In this document: one piece after another, positions 8,701 through 16,380 of the stretch
Numbering within the stretch: the stretch's first letter is position 1
How the letters are laid out: every line of letters starts with the position of its first letter
DNA from: Segatella copri
GTDB lineage: Bacteria > Bacteroidota > Bacteroidia > Bacteroidales > Bacteroidaceae
NCBI RefSeq assembly: GCF_019249795.2
Contig: NZ_CP156892.1
Coordinates: forward strand, 1-64,000
Direction: 5' to 3'
Length of the DNA: 64,000 bases
Program-made: the position numbers and the translations under genes
The notes under the pieces: model-generated
What the model was told of the DNA's origin: nothing
The model's database searches: none
What the model saw: the letters and a program-made list of their open reading frames with translations, nothing else

Positions 8701-11700
8701 TCCATCAACGTGGAAGGGTCAAACTGGAGCACCAATGGCTTTGTCAAGGATTCCTTTGGTACTTCCTCCTATGGAACGGACAACGACAAGGGCATCATGT
8801 CCCTACGTATTGCTGAGAACATGAAGGCGGTGTGCGACTACAAGCCTTTTGCATCCAACAGCATTGAACAGAATGGAATGGCCATCAGCTTCACGGTCAA
8901 GGTCAAGAATGTGGAAGACAGAAACGTGAAATTGATAGACTGCCTTGGCGACAACAAGGTGGGCTTCTATCTCACTGGTGAGAAACTGGTCTTCACCTGT
9001 GATGGCGCAACGGCAACCAACCCAGATGACCTTGGAGCGCAACAGACAGCCGTGGTGTATTACGCCCAGGACACGGTGACACGCTTCGACATCGTGATAG
9101 AGCCTTCTGCCATCGCCCCATACTCTGGTATAGGAAGCATCAAGATATTCCGAAATGGTGACGAAGCTGGTGCTTGTTACTATGACGCAGGGAAGTTCAC
9201 CACAAACGAACACACCATCGACTTCGACGGTACCAGTGCAGACATCTACCTGTATAAGATTACGGCATGGGCTACATACTTCAATTTCCGCCAGGCACTC
9301 AACAACTACCTTGTGGGCTTGAAGGACACCAAGGAAATGCTCAGTGAGTATGAGAAGAACCTGGTGATGGCATCGCAGACAGCTGAGGGAACGACCAAGG
9401 ACCGCCCAACCATGCAAGCCTGCATGAATGCAGGGCTTTGTTGTGTCACACTCCTTAAAAATGCCGACACGGACAACATCGAGCAGAACTATCCTGGCTA
9501 TCTGGACAAACTTGATGGCGACAAGAAAACCAAGGCTTACTTCGACTGGATAGTCAGGTTCCCAGACCGTCCATGGCAAGACTTCAAGGTGCTGATGGTT
9601 CCAACCGTAAACCAAGGCACGACCTCTTCACTCCGTCCTGTCAAGAACAAGAAGGGCAAGTTCAAGGGCTGCAAGGTCATCTTGCTCCATACAGAGGAAG
9701 ACTTCACAGGTGAAGACTTGGAGAAATTCAAGCTATGCGAGAAGATGGCAGCCAAGGGCAAGATTCGTGTGAAGGAAGACGGCATGTGGTTCAACGTGGC
9801 GACAATCAAGGTGGACTACTCCGACTCTGGTGGCGCAAACAATGGAGCTACGATGGAACTGATGAACAAGCTCCAACGTGCCCTTGGTGAAGGTTATATG
9901 ACACCAGCCCAGAACGCATACAAAGGAAGTGAGACACTAAATACATCCATCGACTCAGTTCCTTGCGCACTTTTCAGGACGGACATCAACTCCGTGGATG
10001 CCACCAATGAGTCATACGCCTACTTCCATGCGAAGGCCAATTTCAACGTGGACAAGAATAATCCTTCTTTCTTTGGTTTCGAGAAGGTTGACGGCTATAC
10101 GGCAGACTGCCTGAACTATGGCGACTTCAAGGAACTTGTGGCAGCAAAGGGCCAAAAGCTCACGGACTTCAAGGATGAGGTGATGAAGGACACTTCCTCG
10201 CTCGTGGCTGGAAACATCTACATGCTTTCCGAGTATTGCGGTCCTTCCAACATATTCATCGAGAACGATGGAACAGGCTCCATGATAGAGACCACGGCCG
10301 TGGCAGACCCAACGGAAACATCGAAGAGCCTTGCAGAGGTCAAGGCGGACAAAGTGACCGAATATGACTGGACGGCAGTCTATCACACCTCTGATGACAA
10401 GTACGCCAAGTATAGCGGTGGAAACTGGATGGACACCACTGGCTCCATGACCTATGACAAGGCTACGAGAAAGTGGACTGTCACTGGAAAGGTTCTCAAT
10501 CCAACGACGTGCTATGAGTATCTGAAATATGATTATCTCTGTTGGTTGAAGGGCGTGGACAGCGTGGATGACATGATGAGGATTGACGAGGCGACAGGCA
10601 AGCCAGTCTGGCTTTCCTACTATGAATGCCGATACCCTGACGATGATGACTTGAATGCCCTCTATGAGTCTGGGAAGAAGGTTCCATACGACCTTTATAA
10701 TTTCCTCTTGTTTACACAGCAATGTAGCAACGACCTCACAGAGGCAGATGGCGACATCACCCTTGATGGGGCAACGGTGAGCGGAACAAAGGAGAACCGT
10801 CTTGCCAAGTGGTCGCACGAGCTTCACAAGTTTGCCAACGTCCGCAGCACCTTGTGTTATGTATGCGCAAGCGATTATATCCTTGCAGTCGATCAGCGAA
10901 GCAAGAACATGATGCTGTCTTTCTACAAGGACACGGATGGAAACAAGAGAGCCTACTTCAACCACTGGTATGATGGCGATTGTGTCTGGAACTATGACAA
11001 CGACTGTGGTCTCACTGTTCCTTGGGACTTGGATGCCGTAAATGACCCTAAGCATTATTACCAGGGCTGGAACAGCGTAATGTTCCAGCAGTCATACAAG
11101 GCGGCAGTCTTTTGGCTTGATGGAAATGGGGAAAGCGCAGTCACCTTGCATGACATCGCACAGGACATGCGAAATGCAGAGGCAGACGGCATGAAGATAT
11201 TCTCAGCGCAAGGTTGCACCAAACTGTGGTTGACAGACCGACTCAGCAAATGGGCAAAGGTCATCTCATCGTTCGATGGCGAAAGAAAGTACATAGAGAA
11301 CTCCACCGCTGGAGCCAACTATTACTATGCGGTTCATGGGCTACGTCTTGACGATCTCCCTGAGACATTCAGAAAACGCTTTGCCTATCGTGATGGATAT
11401 TACCAAGTGGGCGAACTTTACCAAAACCCATTCAAGATGCGTGCCGTCGGAAGCGACATCACCATCAACATCAGAGCTGCCAAGGATGGATTCTTTGGAA
11501 TAGGCGTGGATCGTGCCGACGCTTGCGTGGACAGTTGCTATTTGAAGGCAGGTGAGAGCTACACGCTCAGAAGTGGAATGACGGCAACTGGTGCAGGAAC
11601 CATGCTCTATGTGTTTGGAGCGAAGAACCTTGCCTTGCTTGACCTGTCTGGTTGCACCCCAAAGGCTGAGAGCTGGGACATCTCCAACTGTGAAATGTTG

Positions 11701-14031
11701 CAAGAACTGATTCTTGGTGGCGAATATTACCAGACCGTGGAAGGAAGTGGATCCATCACTCAACTGAACCTTGGAAACAAGCCGTTCCTCACCTCTATTG
11801 ACGTAAGAAATACAAAGATTACGTCAATTACGGCTACCTATTGCCCACGATTGAAGACAGTCCTTGCCAAGAACTCACTTCTTTCATCAATAGACCTCGC
11901 AGAGACCTCGCCAATCGAGACGCTGCAACTACCATCTACGATGACAAGTCTCTCTTTCAAGAACCTTCCAAGGCTTCAATATCCTGGAGGCCTCTCCTTT
12001 GATGGCCTTGATGGTGTGAGAAGTGTGCTTGTGACAAATAGCCCAAAGATCAGCAGTACCCAGTTGTTGCTCGACTGTATCAATGGTGGTGCTAACATTA
12101 AGTTCATCCGTTTGACGGACGTGAATGTATCTGGAGTATCAAGCATTCTCCAAACATTGAAGGACAGTGGAGCCGTTGGACTTGACGTGAATGGCACATC
12201 TTATGGTGAGAGCGGAAAATGCTCAGGCTTGACAGGCCGATGGATAATGACAGACTTCATCTCCAAGGAGACGCTTGAAACATTGCAAGCCTACTTCCCT
12301 GAGTTGAATGTATATAACAGCCAATACAGTGGAGTTGTCTTTGATGACACGGTGAACGACCCTCAGAACATCACCAACCTTGACAACAAAACAGGCTACG
12401 ACTACAGCAACGAATATAAGGCATCCGCACATGTCCTGCAAATTTGGAATGACATGAAGCCAGTCATAGGCATCTACGACCAGGGAAGTTCCAAGATGAA
12501 TTGCATTCCTTTGGATGAAAGCGACTACTCGAAGCTTGCCGACGGTCGTTCGCTTGAAAACACATACGACAAGGGTGAGTATGATGCCTTCATGTATATC
12601 GGGCGATACTGGTACAAGGGCATCAACGACTACAAGCATGACAGAAAGTACTTGTTCTATTCGAGCCTACAGACAAAGCCGATGTCAAGTGCAAGTGTCA
12701 CAAAGAAAGTAAAGCTAACGGAAATCATGCTCATGGCTGGTTGTTCCGTTTGTACTGACTCCATTGACACAAACATCTACGATGATTCTGAGAACCTTAA
12801 AATAGACAGCTCATCGACGTTCGTTCGCACCAATGCGAGCTACAACGCATATAAGATGGATGTGGAAGGCATGAAGCAGGTACGTTGGCCTGGAGTGACA
12901 AGCAGCCGTATCGGTGGAGTGTTCGTCAAGGAAGACGGCTCTGTCATCGACATCTACAACTTGACTGGCATGGCTTCTGACTCAGACTTCATGGAAGGTG
13001 ACTATACCTTCACATCGGTTCCAGATGGCTCAAAGTATTTCATCTTTGCCGTGAAGGTAGCCAATGCGGATGGTGAGGTTATTGCCGTGGATAGTTCCGA
13101 ACTTGAAGCAATAGAGCCAGACTGGGTGGAGCACAAGCCAGAACTTGTCGGGATCTATGAGGCAGCCATGCTCAACGGAACCCTGAGAAGTGTGACTGGT
13201 GTCGCTGCAAAGTTAGGTGACGGCAACAGCAACACATATACAGGATGGACGTATGACAGCGAGGGCAACGTGCAGAACATAGACCCTACAGACATAGCCG
13301 ATCTTACCTTGCACTATACCTACAAGGACTTCCAAAACTTGGCATGGCTGAGAGGCAAGGGCTATCAGATGATAGACTACGAGACCAGCAAGGATGTGGC
13401 AAACCTCTTCTATGCGCTCATTGGAAACCGTGATGCACAGGCAGTGTGTGGCTATGGCCGTGGTGTTGGCTCATCAAGCAGCAATGGATGGACTAACAAC
13501 TATAAAACAGGCTATTGGAACTCCATCGGAAAGGCAAACAGTCCTTGGAACAATGGCATGGGAAACAAGGTGCTCGGCATAGAGAACTTCTTGGCTTGCA
13601 ACTGTGAGTGGATGGACAACGTAGGTGTGAACATCAAGAGCTTCACAAGTTTCAAGAAAAGCAAGATGGTTGCAACATCGGGTGATTCCCTGGATTGTGT
13701 CTGGCATATCTATGACCCATTCACTCAAACAGAGAGAGCCGTGCAAGGCATCAATGCCAACGGCTATTGCATCGGACGTGTAAGATTTGGAAGACATGCT
13801 GATCTTGTTCCAACAAAGCTCACAAGCGACAACAGTAAGTGGAATCAGAACTACACGGTCATCTATTGGTATAACCATAGCAGCGGTCGTGTCCTGTATC
13901 GTGCCGACTACTATGCGTTTGCGAGTGGCGGTCTCGCTTGTGCGGGTGCGAGCTACGCTTCATCGTTCTCGAATACGAACATCGGCACTCGTCTCGCCTT
14001 CAAGGGAGCGATAGAGCTGAAAACAGCGTGA
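5704..14031 (+). CDS. Giant phage receptor-binding/tail-tip protein, DGR target with C-terminal variable domain
   Basis: At 2775 residues this is by far the largest protein in the window. Layout seen: a helical start with a coiled-coil-like stretch near residues 125 to 175 (DQEIIDRAKADTTLQAH); long beta-rich Ig-like and lectin-like segments near 640 to 1200; a mixed central part to about 1960; a leucine-rich-repeat-like section near 1970 to 2165 (LALLDLSGCTP, LTSIDVRNTKITSI, LLSSIDLAETSP); and a C-terminal domain with WTNNYKTGYWN and GRVRFGRHADLVP that ends in the variable repeat at about residues 2726 to 2765. The ending GTRLAFKGA fits C-type-lectin-like DGR targets, where the variable residues line the binding surface. 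It probably contacts the host cell surface. Codon 1 is 4 bp after the preceding stop. No frameshift is seen. Confidence 0.85.
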   Translation: MESIYKLQQRAETLRRKTQVDSISPEEVGSLHADTLAYLADMEQNADGLGIHQVYKSYAAMKADSTAPIGSNGKALRFGQLVAIYDAKNSTQQESGNVYAFQKGNDTDPWLLMGNLGSIYALQQQVDQEIIDRAKADTTLQAHIDTEQTNRTNGDAELLKRLQGTSDNSSALSDPFVSLGNLTDGDTTKEAQLQNKLDAACATSDNFKFVGEMRAQLNGVNIQVSQFVIGYDQEYCIQVARGSIALNAEKQITSGTVFSEYTRTHTKDEGWTEWTLCGGKALADNIRESLAVANAATVKAITDKIGEAGGIAPLDSNKKVPSSHLPEEVYDVVMVSYWDTPSASIVNSYRYSSENKQLERLQDLVVGEDVKPTWVKQTIRESVIYVDVMGKVPYIWTGNDMVQIAPKATPASIFNATNEVPITGYYQLSDSQNESMSAIHVAWKEGKAVSGLIISFEMSASIWKTYQYVGKTVTETNWLNTDNWKDFGSLAAGSETYLIIDKLVGSPDVGKFWSLETAVSALLKYQEKTGVIYAKKGLIISYSTGENKMDTKQFQGEVTDIGEVGLWSDFGGGSKMEAKDEPEKDGKDAFSTGGAYKNVPSQIKVDTETQGVVKLQLANSEGEGIGDEQQFPVGTGSGGGSGTIVSIQFESSPLYAKAGSTVLIKAAIRSITTQGGGEIYNMIEKIVLKDRDTNQVLETLSVNKASSASGDTYDFGIDVSSYFVTATTKRFQLVAYDDAGNNGSRNINVSGVDVTITSVQTLNFTQNTSLSVGGSAKSIPMYKFANNASDKGIKAIAEIYINNQWQELGSSIITDTYSHSVNIDPRNCLGTSLTHGAYPLRIHGEDVGSGVIGNYLHTSVMVVEEGNNTPIVATRWYTDEIQGKRKLYESISIDYALYVANDNNPKAVILYDGTVQNSSVAYRSQTYTYNKQVLESVHDGSKTIDVYVECGDSVSQAASFVIDGSLVDVEEVNTQRVFNITMDSRSNSEEDKAIKDGETSINVEGSNWSTNGFVKDSFGTSSYGTDNDKGIMSLRIAENMKAVCDYKPFASNSIEQNGMAISFTVKVKNVEDRNVKLIDCLGDNKVGFYLTGEKLVFTCDGATATNPDDLGAQQTAVVYYAQDTVTRFDIVIEPSAIAPYSGIGSIKIFRNGDEAGACYYDAGKFTTNEHTIDFDGTSADIYLYKITAWATYFNFRQALNNYLVGLKDTKEMLSEYEKNLVMASQTAEGTTKDRPTMQACMNAGLCCVTLLKNADTDNIEQNYPGYLDKLDGDKKTKAYFDWIVRFPDRPWQDFKVLMVPTVNQGTTSSLRPVKNKKGKFKGCKVILLHTEEDFTGEDLEKFKLCEKMAAKGKIRVKEDGMWFNVATIKVDYSDSGGANNGATMELMNKLQRALGEGYMTPAQNAYKGSETLNTSIDSVPCALFRTDINSVDATNESYAYFHAKANFNVDKNNPSFFGFEKVDGYTADCLNYGDFKELVAAKGQKLTDFKDEVMKDTSSLVAGNIYMLSEYCGPSNIFIENDGTGSMIETTAVADPTETSKSLAEVKADKVTEYDWTAVYHTSDDKYAKYSGGNWMDTTGSMTYDKATRKWTVTGKVLNPTTCYEYLKYDYLCWLKGVDSVDDMMRIDEATGKPVWLSYYECRYPDDDDLNALYESGKKVPYDLYNFLLFTQQCSNDLTEADGDITLDGATVSGTKENRLAKWSHELHKFANVRSTLCYVCASDYILAVDQRSKNMMLSFYKDTDGNKRAYFNHWYDGDCVWNYDNDCGLTVPWDLDAVNDPKHYYQGWNSVMFQQSYKAAVFWLDGNGESAVTLHDIAQDMRNAEADGMKIFSAQGCTKLWLTDRLSKWAKVISSFDGERKYIENSTAGANYYYAVHGLRLDDLPETFRKRFAYRDGYYQVGELYQNPFKMRAVGSDITINIRAAKDGFFGIGVDRADACVDSCYLKAGESYTLRSGMTATGAGTMLYVFGAKNLALLDLSGCTPKAESWDISNCEMLQELILGGEYYQTVEGSGSITQLNLGNKPFLTSIDVRNTKITSITATYCPRLKTVLAKNSLLSSIDLAETSPIETLQLPSTMTSLSFKNLPRLQYPGGLSFDGLDGVRSVLVTNSPKISSTQLLLDCINGGANIKFIRLTDVNVSGVSSILQTLKDSGAVGLDVNGTSYGESGKCSGLTGRWIMTDFISKETLETLQAYFPELNVYNSQYSGVVFDDTVNDPQNITNLDNKTGYDYSNEYKASAHVLQIWNDMKPVIGIYDQGSSKMNCIPLDESDYSKLADGRSLENTYDKGEYDAFMYIGRYWYKGINDYKHDRKYLFYSSLQTKPMSSASVTKKVKLTEIMLMAGCSVCTDSIDTNIYDDSENLKIDSSSTFVRTNASYNAYKMDVEGMKQVRWPGVTSSRIGGVFVKEDGSVIDIYNLTGMASDSDFMEGDYTFTSVPDGSKYFIFAVKVANADGEVIAVDSSELEAIEPDWVEHKPELVGIYEAAMLNGTLRSVTGVAAKLGDGNSNTYTGWTYDSEGNVQNIDPTDIADLTLHYTYKDFQNLAWLRGKGYQMIDYETSKDVANLFYALIGNRDAQAVCGYGRGVGSSSSNGWTNNYKTGYWNSIGKANSPWNNGMGNKVLGIENFLACNCEWMDNVGVNIKSFTSFKKSKMVATSGDSLDCVWHIYDPFTQTERAVQGINANGYCIGRVRFGRHADLVPTKLTSDNSKWNQNYTVIYWYNHSSGRVLYRADYYAFASGGLACAGASYASSFSNTNIGTRLAFKGAIELKTA
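13881..13996 (+). repeat. DGR variable repeat (VR)
   Basis: This 116-bp segment near the 3' end of the giant gene aligns without gaps to 14166-14281. There are 14 mismatches, all opposite adenines in the template copy: seven A to G and seven A to T. They fall in 11 codons, mostly AAC/AAT asparagine codons in the template that read Ser, Asp, Tyr, Phe or Gly here, plus one Tyr to Cys. The final 27 or so bp (from 13970) are identical in the two copies, as expected for the site where mutagenic homing begins. Confidence 0.97.
14016..14027. other. Small hairpin just after the VR
   Basis: GCTG-AAAA-CAGC forms a 4-bp stem with an AAAA loop, 20 bp beyond the VR end and still inside the target gene. 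Some DGRs need a short hairpin after the initiation site for efficient homing; this one is short and could be chance. Confidence 0.3.
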
Positions 14032-14055
14032 TGGCGGAAAAGCGTCAAAGCGTAA

Positions 14056-14086
14056 GGTGGAGACCTTCTAAAAAAGGTGCTCCACC
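14056..14086 (+). terminator. Strong hairpin after the DGR target gene
   Basis: GGTGGAG (14056-14062) pairs with CTCCACC (14080-14086), and ACCTT with AAGGT inside, leaving a CTAAAA loop. The 12-bp stem follows the stop codon by 25 bp. There is no clear T-run, so it may be a weak terminator of the late operon, or the cruciform-type element found downstream of some DGR variable repeats. Confidence 0.5.
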
Positions 14087-14129
14087 TCAATTTACCGCCC
14101 ATGGCGGTCGATTTTTGAAAAATTTTATG

Positions 14130-14137
14130 TACTTTTG
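14130..14137 (+). promoter_or_regulatory. Candidate -7 promoter box for the template RNA
   Basis: TACTTTTG matches the Bacteroidota -7 consensus TAnnTTTG and lies in AT-rich DNA. Transcription would begin near 14144, about 22 bp before the template repeat. No clear -33 TTTG at ideal spacing is seen, so strength is uncertain. Confidence 0.55.
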
Positions 14138-14143
14138 CAGTCC

Positions 14144-14427
14144 CCAAAGGGGAGGTAGAGGGGTTCAACGGTCGTGTCCTGTATCGTGCCAACAACAATG
14201 CGAATGCGAATGGCGGTCTCGCTTATGCGAATGCGAACAACGCTTCATCGAACTCGAATACGAACATCGGCACTCGTCTCGAATTAAGAACTACCTGTCT
14301 TTAGACAGCTTCATCGCACCCATGCAGGTGGCAACGTGATTGCCCATCGTATATGCGAGAACCCCGAGCCTCGGCAACAGCACAATATTGTGGAAAGCCG
14401 AAACATAAATAGGAGTCCTGAAGGCTT
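14144..14427 (+). ncRNA. Putative DGR template RNA with spacer
   Basis: The RNA would contain the template repeat and the 146-bp spacer between it and the reverse transcriptase start. In the Bordetella phage DGR a spacer of about 140 nt after the TR is required to prime and template cDNA synthesis, and the length here agrees. The spacer holds a CTGTC-TTTA-GACAG hairpin (14295-14308), a CCGAGCCTCGG hairpin and the palindrome CACAATATTGTG (14381-14392). It contains no convincing ORF; an open frame through the TR is a by-product of its composition. The ends are inferred. Confidence 0.6.
14166..14281 (+). repeat. DGR template repeat (TR)
   Basis: The invariant template copy of the VR, 285 bp downstream of it. 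It is unusually rich in AAC and AAT triplets in the VR reading frame (NGRVLYRANNNANANGG), the codons that give the widest choice of residues when adenines are randomised. About 30 adenines are present and 14 of them differ in the current VR; no other base differs. Confidence 0.97.
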
Positions 14428-15729
14428 ATGAATGATTTTAAGACATTGAACAATTTGGTCCCGGAGATTGTCTCAATCGAAAACCTCAACGAAAGTTTTG
14501 ACTATGTGGTGAAAGATCTGAAGCCAGAACAAGAAGAGCGACTAAGAAAGAAAGAAGAGACAATCAAAACATATCTCCGTGAACACATTATGGATGGTAC
14601 TTTCCACATAACAGGTTTCAAAAACCTTCATGTGAAAGATGGTCCAAAGGAAAGAGATGTACAAGCACCTCCGGTTGTTGATAGAATTGGCTGTCATGCA
14701 ATTATGAGTGTCTTTGAAAAGTACGTATATCCAACGGTGATTGAGACTTCTGCTGCAAGCATTAAGGGAAGAGGTATGCACTATCTTCACCATATTGTTG
14801 AAAATGACATACATGAATGTGAGGAGCATTTATATTACTATCAATGTGATATATATCATTTCTATGACTCCATAAATCAAGATTTGATGTATGAAGATTT
14901 GAAAAAATACGTAAGTGATCCTGTTGTCTTAAAAATCTTTTCAAACTTTGTTCATTTGCTACCCAAAGGGCTTTCAAAAGGACTAAGAAGTTCGCAATGC
15001 TTTGCAAACCTCCACTTGTCACCCATAGACCATTATATGAAAGAAGTCGTAGGAATCCGCTATTATTACAGATATTGTGATGATATAGTAATGATGTCAA
15101 CTGACAAGCGAGATCTTTGGAGGTGGCGAGACATTTTGCATAGAGAACTTGATAAACTTGGACTGAATATCAAACCAAGTGAAGCTGTGAGACCTGTCAG
15201 TGTTGGACTTGATTATTTGGGATTTGTTCATTACGAGGATTATTCCTTAGTAAGAAAAAGAACCAAGCAGAAAACAGCCAGGCATCTTGCCAAGGTCAAG
15301 AGTCGCAAGCGAAGACAGGAAATCATAGGATCATTCAAAGGAATGGCTTGCCATGCAGACTGCAAACATTTATTTTTCAAACTAACAAATAGACGTATGA
15401 AGAAATTCAGTGAACTGGGTATTACATATACCCCAGAGGATGGAAAGAAACGATTCCCTGGCAAGGCTGTCAGACTGAGTGCCATTGTCAACAAGGAAAT
15501 CGAAATCCATGACTATGAGAAGGATGTGAAGACCTCACAAGGTGAAGGTCGTTACATCGTAAGCTTTAAGGATGCCAAGACTGGAGAATGGGCAAAATTC
15601 TTCACGGCATCCGAGGAAATGAAACAAATCTTGGACAAAGCAAGTGACATCGAGGATTGTTTCCCATTCACAACTGTGATTGAGAGTGAGGTCTTTGATG
15701 GAAACAAGGTAAAATACCGATTCACTTAA
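14428..15729 (+). CDS. DGR reverse transcriptase with C-terminal extension
   Basis: The 433-residue enzyme copies the template RNA into adenine-mutated cDNA. Visible RT motifs: DIYHFYDSI with the first catalytic Asp near residue 141; GLRSSQ at 185-190, the GxxxSQ form that marks DGR enzymes rather than retrons or group II introns; YRYCDDIVMMS with the catalytic pair at 218-219; LDYLGFVHY near 261-269; and a basic thumb-like region with KSRKRRQEIIGSFKGMACH. From about residue 350 there is an extra domain of roughly 80 residues (IEIHDYEKDV to VKYRFT) that is absent from the 328-residue Bordetella enzyme. AGGAG lies 12 bp before the ATG. No avd gene is found beside it. Confidence 0.95.
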   Translation: MNDFKTLNNLVPEIVSIENLNESFDYVVKDLKPEQEERLRKKEETIKTYLREHIMDGTFHITGFKNLHVKDGPKERDVQAPPVVDRIGCHAIMSVFEKYVYPTVIETSAASIKGRGMHYLHHIVENDIHECEEHLYYYQCDIYHFYDSINQDLMYEDLKKYVSDPVVLKIFSNFVHLLPKGLSKGLRSSQCFANLHLSPIDHYMKEVVGIRYYYRYCDDIVMMSTDKRDLWRWRDILHRELDKLGLNIKPSEAVRPVSVGLDYLGFVHYEDYSLVRKRTKQKTARHLAKVKSRKRRQEIIGSFKGMACHADCKHLFFKLTNRRMKKFSELGITYTPEDGKKRFPGKAVRLSAIVNKEIEIHDYEKDVKTSQGEGRYIVSFKDAKTGEWAKFFTASEEMKQILDKASDIEDCFPFTTVIESEVFDGNKVKYRFT

Positions 15730-15776
15730 ACAAGGTTTGAACGGCAGTTTATTTACTTTTAAACAACAACAAGAAG

Positions 15777-16253
15777 ATGGAAAAAGTTTATGGTTCTCCA
15801 ATTCGTCAAGACGGATTGATGAAGGTTGGTCGAAACCGTTGGGATTTGTTCTATGGATTCGGCAAGGATGATGGCAATGAAGTTGGCTGGAACTGGCGCA
15901 AAACATTTAATCATCAGCCAACTTTGGAAGAGGTGAAAGATACTATTATCACTCAGATCAATTCAAACGCTCAGAAAGCGATATTGGATGGCTATGAGTG
16001 GAATGGTCATCAGGTGTGGCTGTCTGATGAAAATCAGCGAAACTACACCTTGGCTTATGGCTTGGCCAAGGATGGAGATTTGAAGTCAATGCCGACTGTC
16101 AAACTTGGTTCTGATGCCAATCCTCTTCTATACACATTCAAAGATATTGAAGAGTTGACATCCTTCACTCTTGGAGTTCAAGCACACATACAAGGTTGTC
16201 TTGAATCTGCTTGGAAGGAAAAGGAAGAAATAGACTGGTCTTTATTCGATTAA
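15777..16253 (+). CDS. Phage tail-associated protein, family uncertain (DUF4376-like?)
   Basis: The last prophage gene encodes 158 residues. After an aromatic N-terminal part (RNRWDLFYGFGKDDGNEVGW NWRK) comes a helix, then YEWNGHQVWLSDENQRNYTLAYGLA and a C-terminal helical segment (FTLGVQAHIQGCLESAWKEKEEIDW). The middle recalls DUF4376-type phage proteins, in which a short G-x-x-V/F-x-x-D strand precedes a helix that sits at the end of tail operons. It does not look like Avd, the small basic four-helix partner of DGR enzymes, being acidic and mixed in fold. A role with the tail fibre or its assembly is only a guess. Confidence 0.45.
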   Translation: MEKVYGSPIRQDGLMKVGRNRWDLFYGFGKDDGNEVGWNWRKTFNHQPTLEEVKDTIITQINSNAQKAILDGYEWNGHQVWLSDENQRNYTLAYGLAKDGDLKSMPTVKLGSDANPLLYTFKDIEELTSFTLGVQAHIQGCLESAWKEKEEIDWSLFD

Positions 16254-16260
16254 AATCACA

Positions 16261-16296
16261 AAAAAGCACTCAAACTTGCTGTTTGAGTGCTTTTTT
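16261..16296. terminator. Bidirectional terminator at the prophage right end
   Basis: AAGCACTCAAAC (16264-16275) and GTTTGAGTGCTT (16281-16292) form a perfect 12-bp stem with a 5-base loop, preceded by an A-run and followed by a T-run. It ends the phage late transcript and could also stop transcription arriving from the host side. Confidence 0.9.
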
Positions 16297-16300
16297 AATT

Positions 16301-16380
16301 CACATTTCGTTTTTGTCTGTGGAAAACACATTTCGTTTTTGAATGTGTGCGCTTTTCGTTTTGCCGTGATTATATAACCA
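16301..16380 (+). repeat. Triple TTTCGTTTT motif; probable transposase-binding right end of the prophage
   Basis: CACATTTCGTTTTTG occurs at 16301-16315 and 16327-16341, and a diverged copy CGCTTTTCGTTTTGC at 16350-16364. Phage Mu carries three transposase sites at its right end with a related YTTTCG...GTGAAA pattern, and the first copy here is followed by CTGTGGAAAA. The outermost motif starts 29 bp before a CA at 16379-16380; in Mu the same distance is 27 bp to the terminal CA. Host coding sequence resumes at 16381. The boundary is inferred. Confidence 0.55.

Larger units (their letters stand above)
1..16380 (+). mobile_element. Prophage, right-hand part (contractile tail, DGR-bearing), left end outside the window
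   Basis: All genes from the first base to 16253 run on the + strand with tiny gaps or 4 to 17 bp overlaps and encode baseplate, lysis and tail-tip functions, which is typical of a phage late operon. The region stops abruptly beside a cut polysaccharide gene on the other strand. The right boundary at 16380 is inferred from a CA dinucleotide lying 29 bp from the start of the outermost of three repeated TTTCGTTTT motifs, a geometry like the right end of phage Mu. Head genes, integrase or transposase genes and the left end are not in the window, so the integration type is inference. Confidence 0.85.

Noticed and set aside
10012..11055. 347-codon open frame opposite the DGR target gene
   Set aside because: Lies inside the giant tail gene, no motif, and would be antisense to an intact late operon.
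13938..14339. 133-codon frame running through VR, TR and spacer
   Set aside because: It overlaps the end of the target gene in another frame and reads the repeat out of frame; the TR is best explained as non-coding template.
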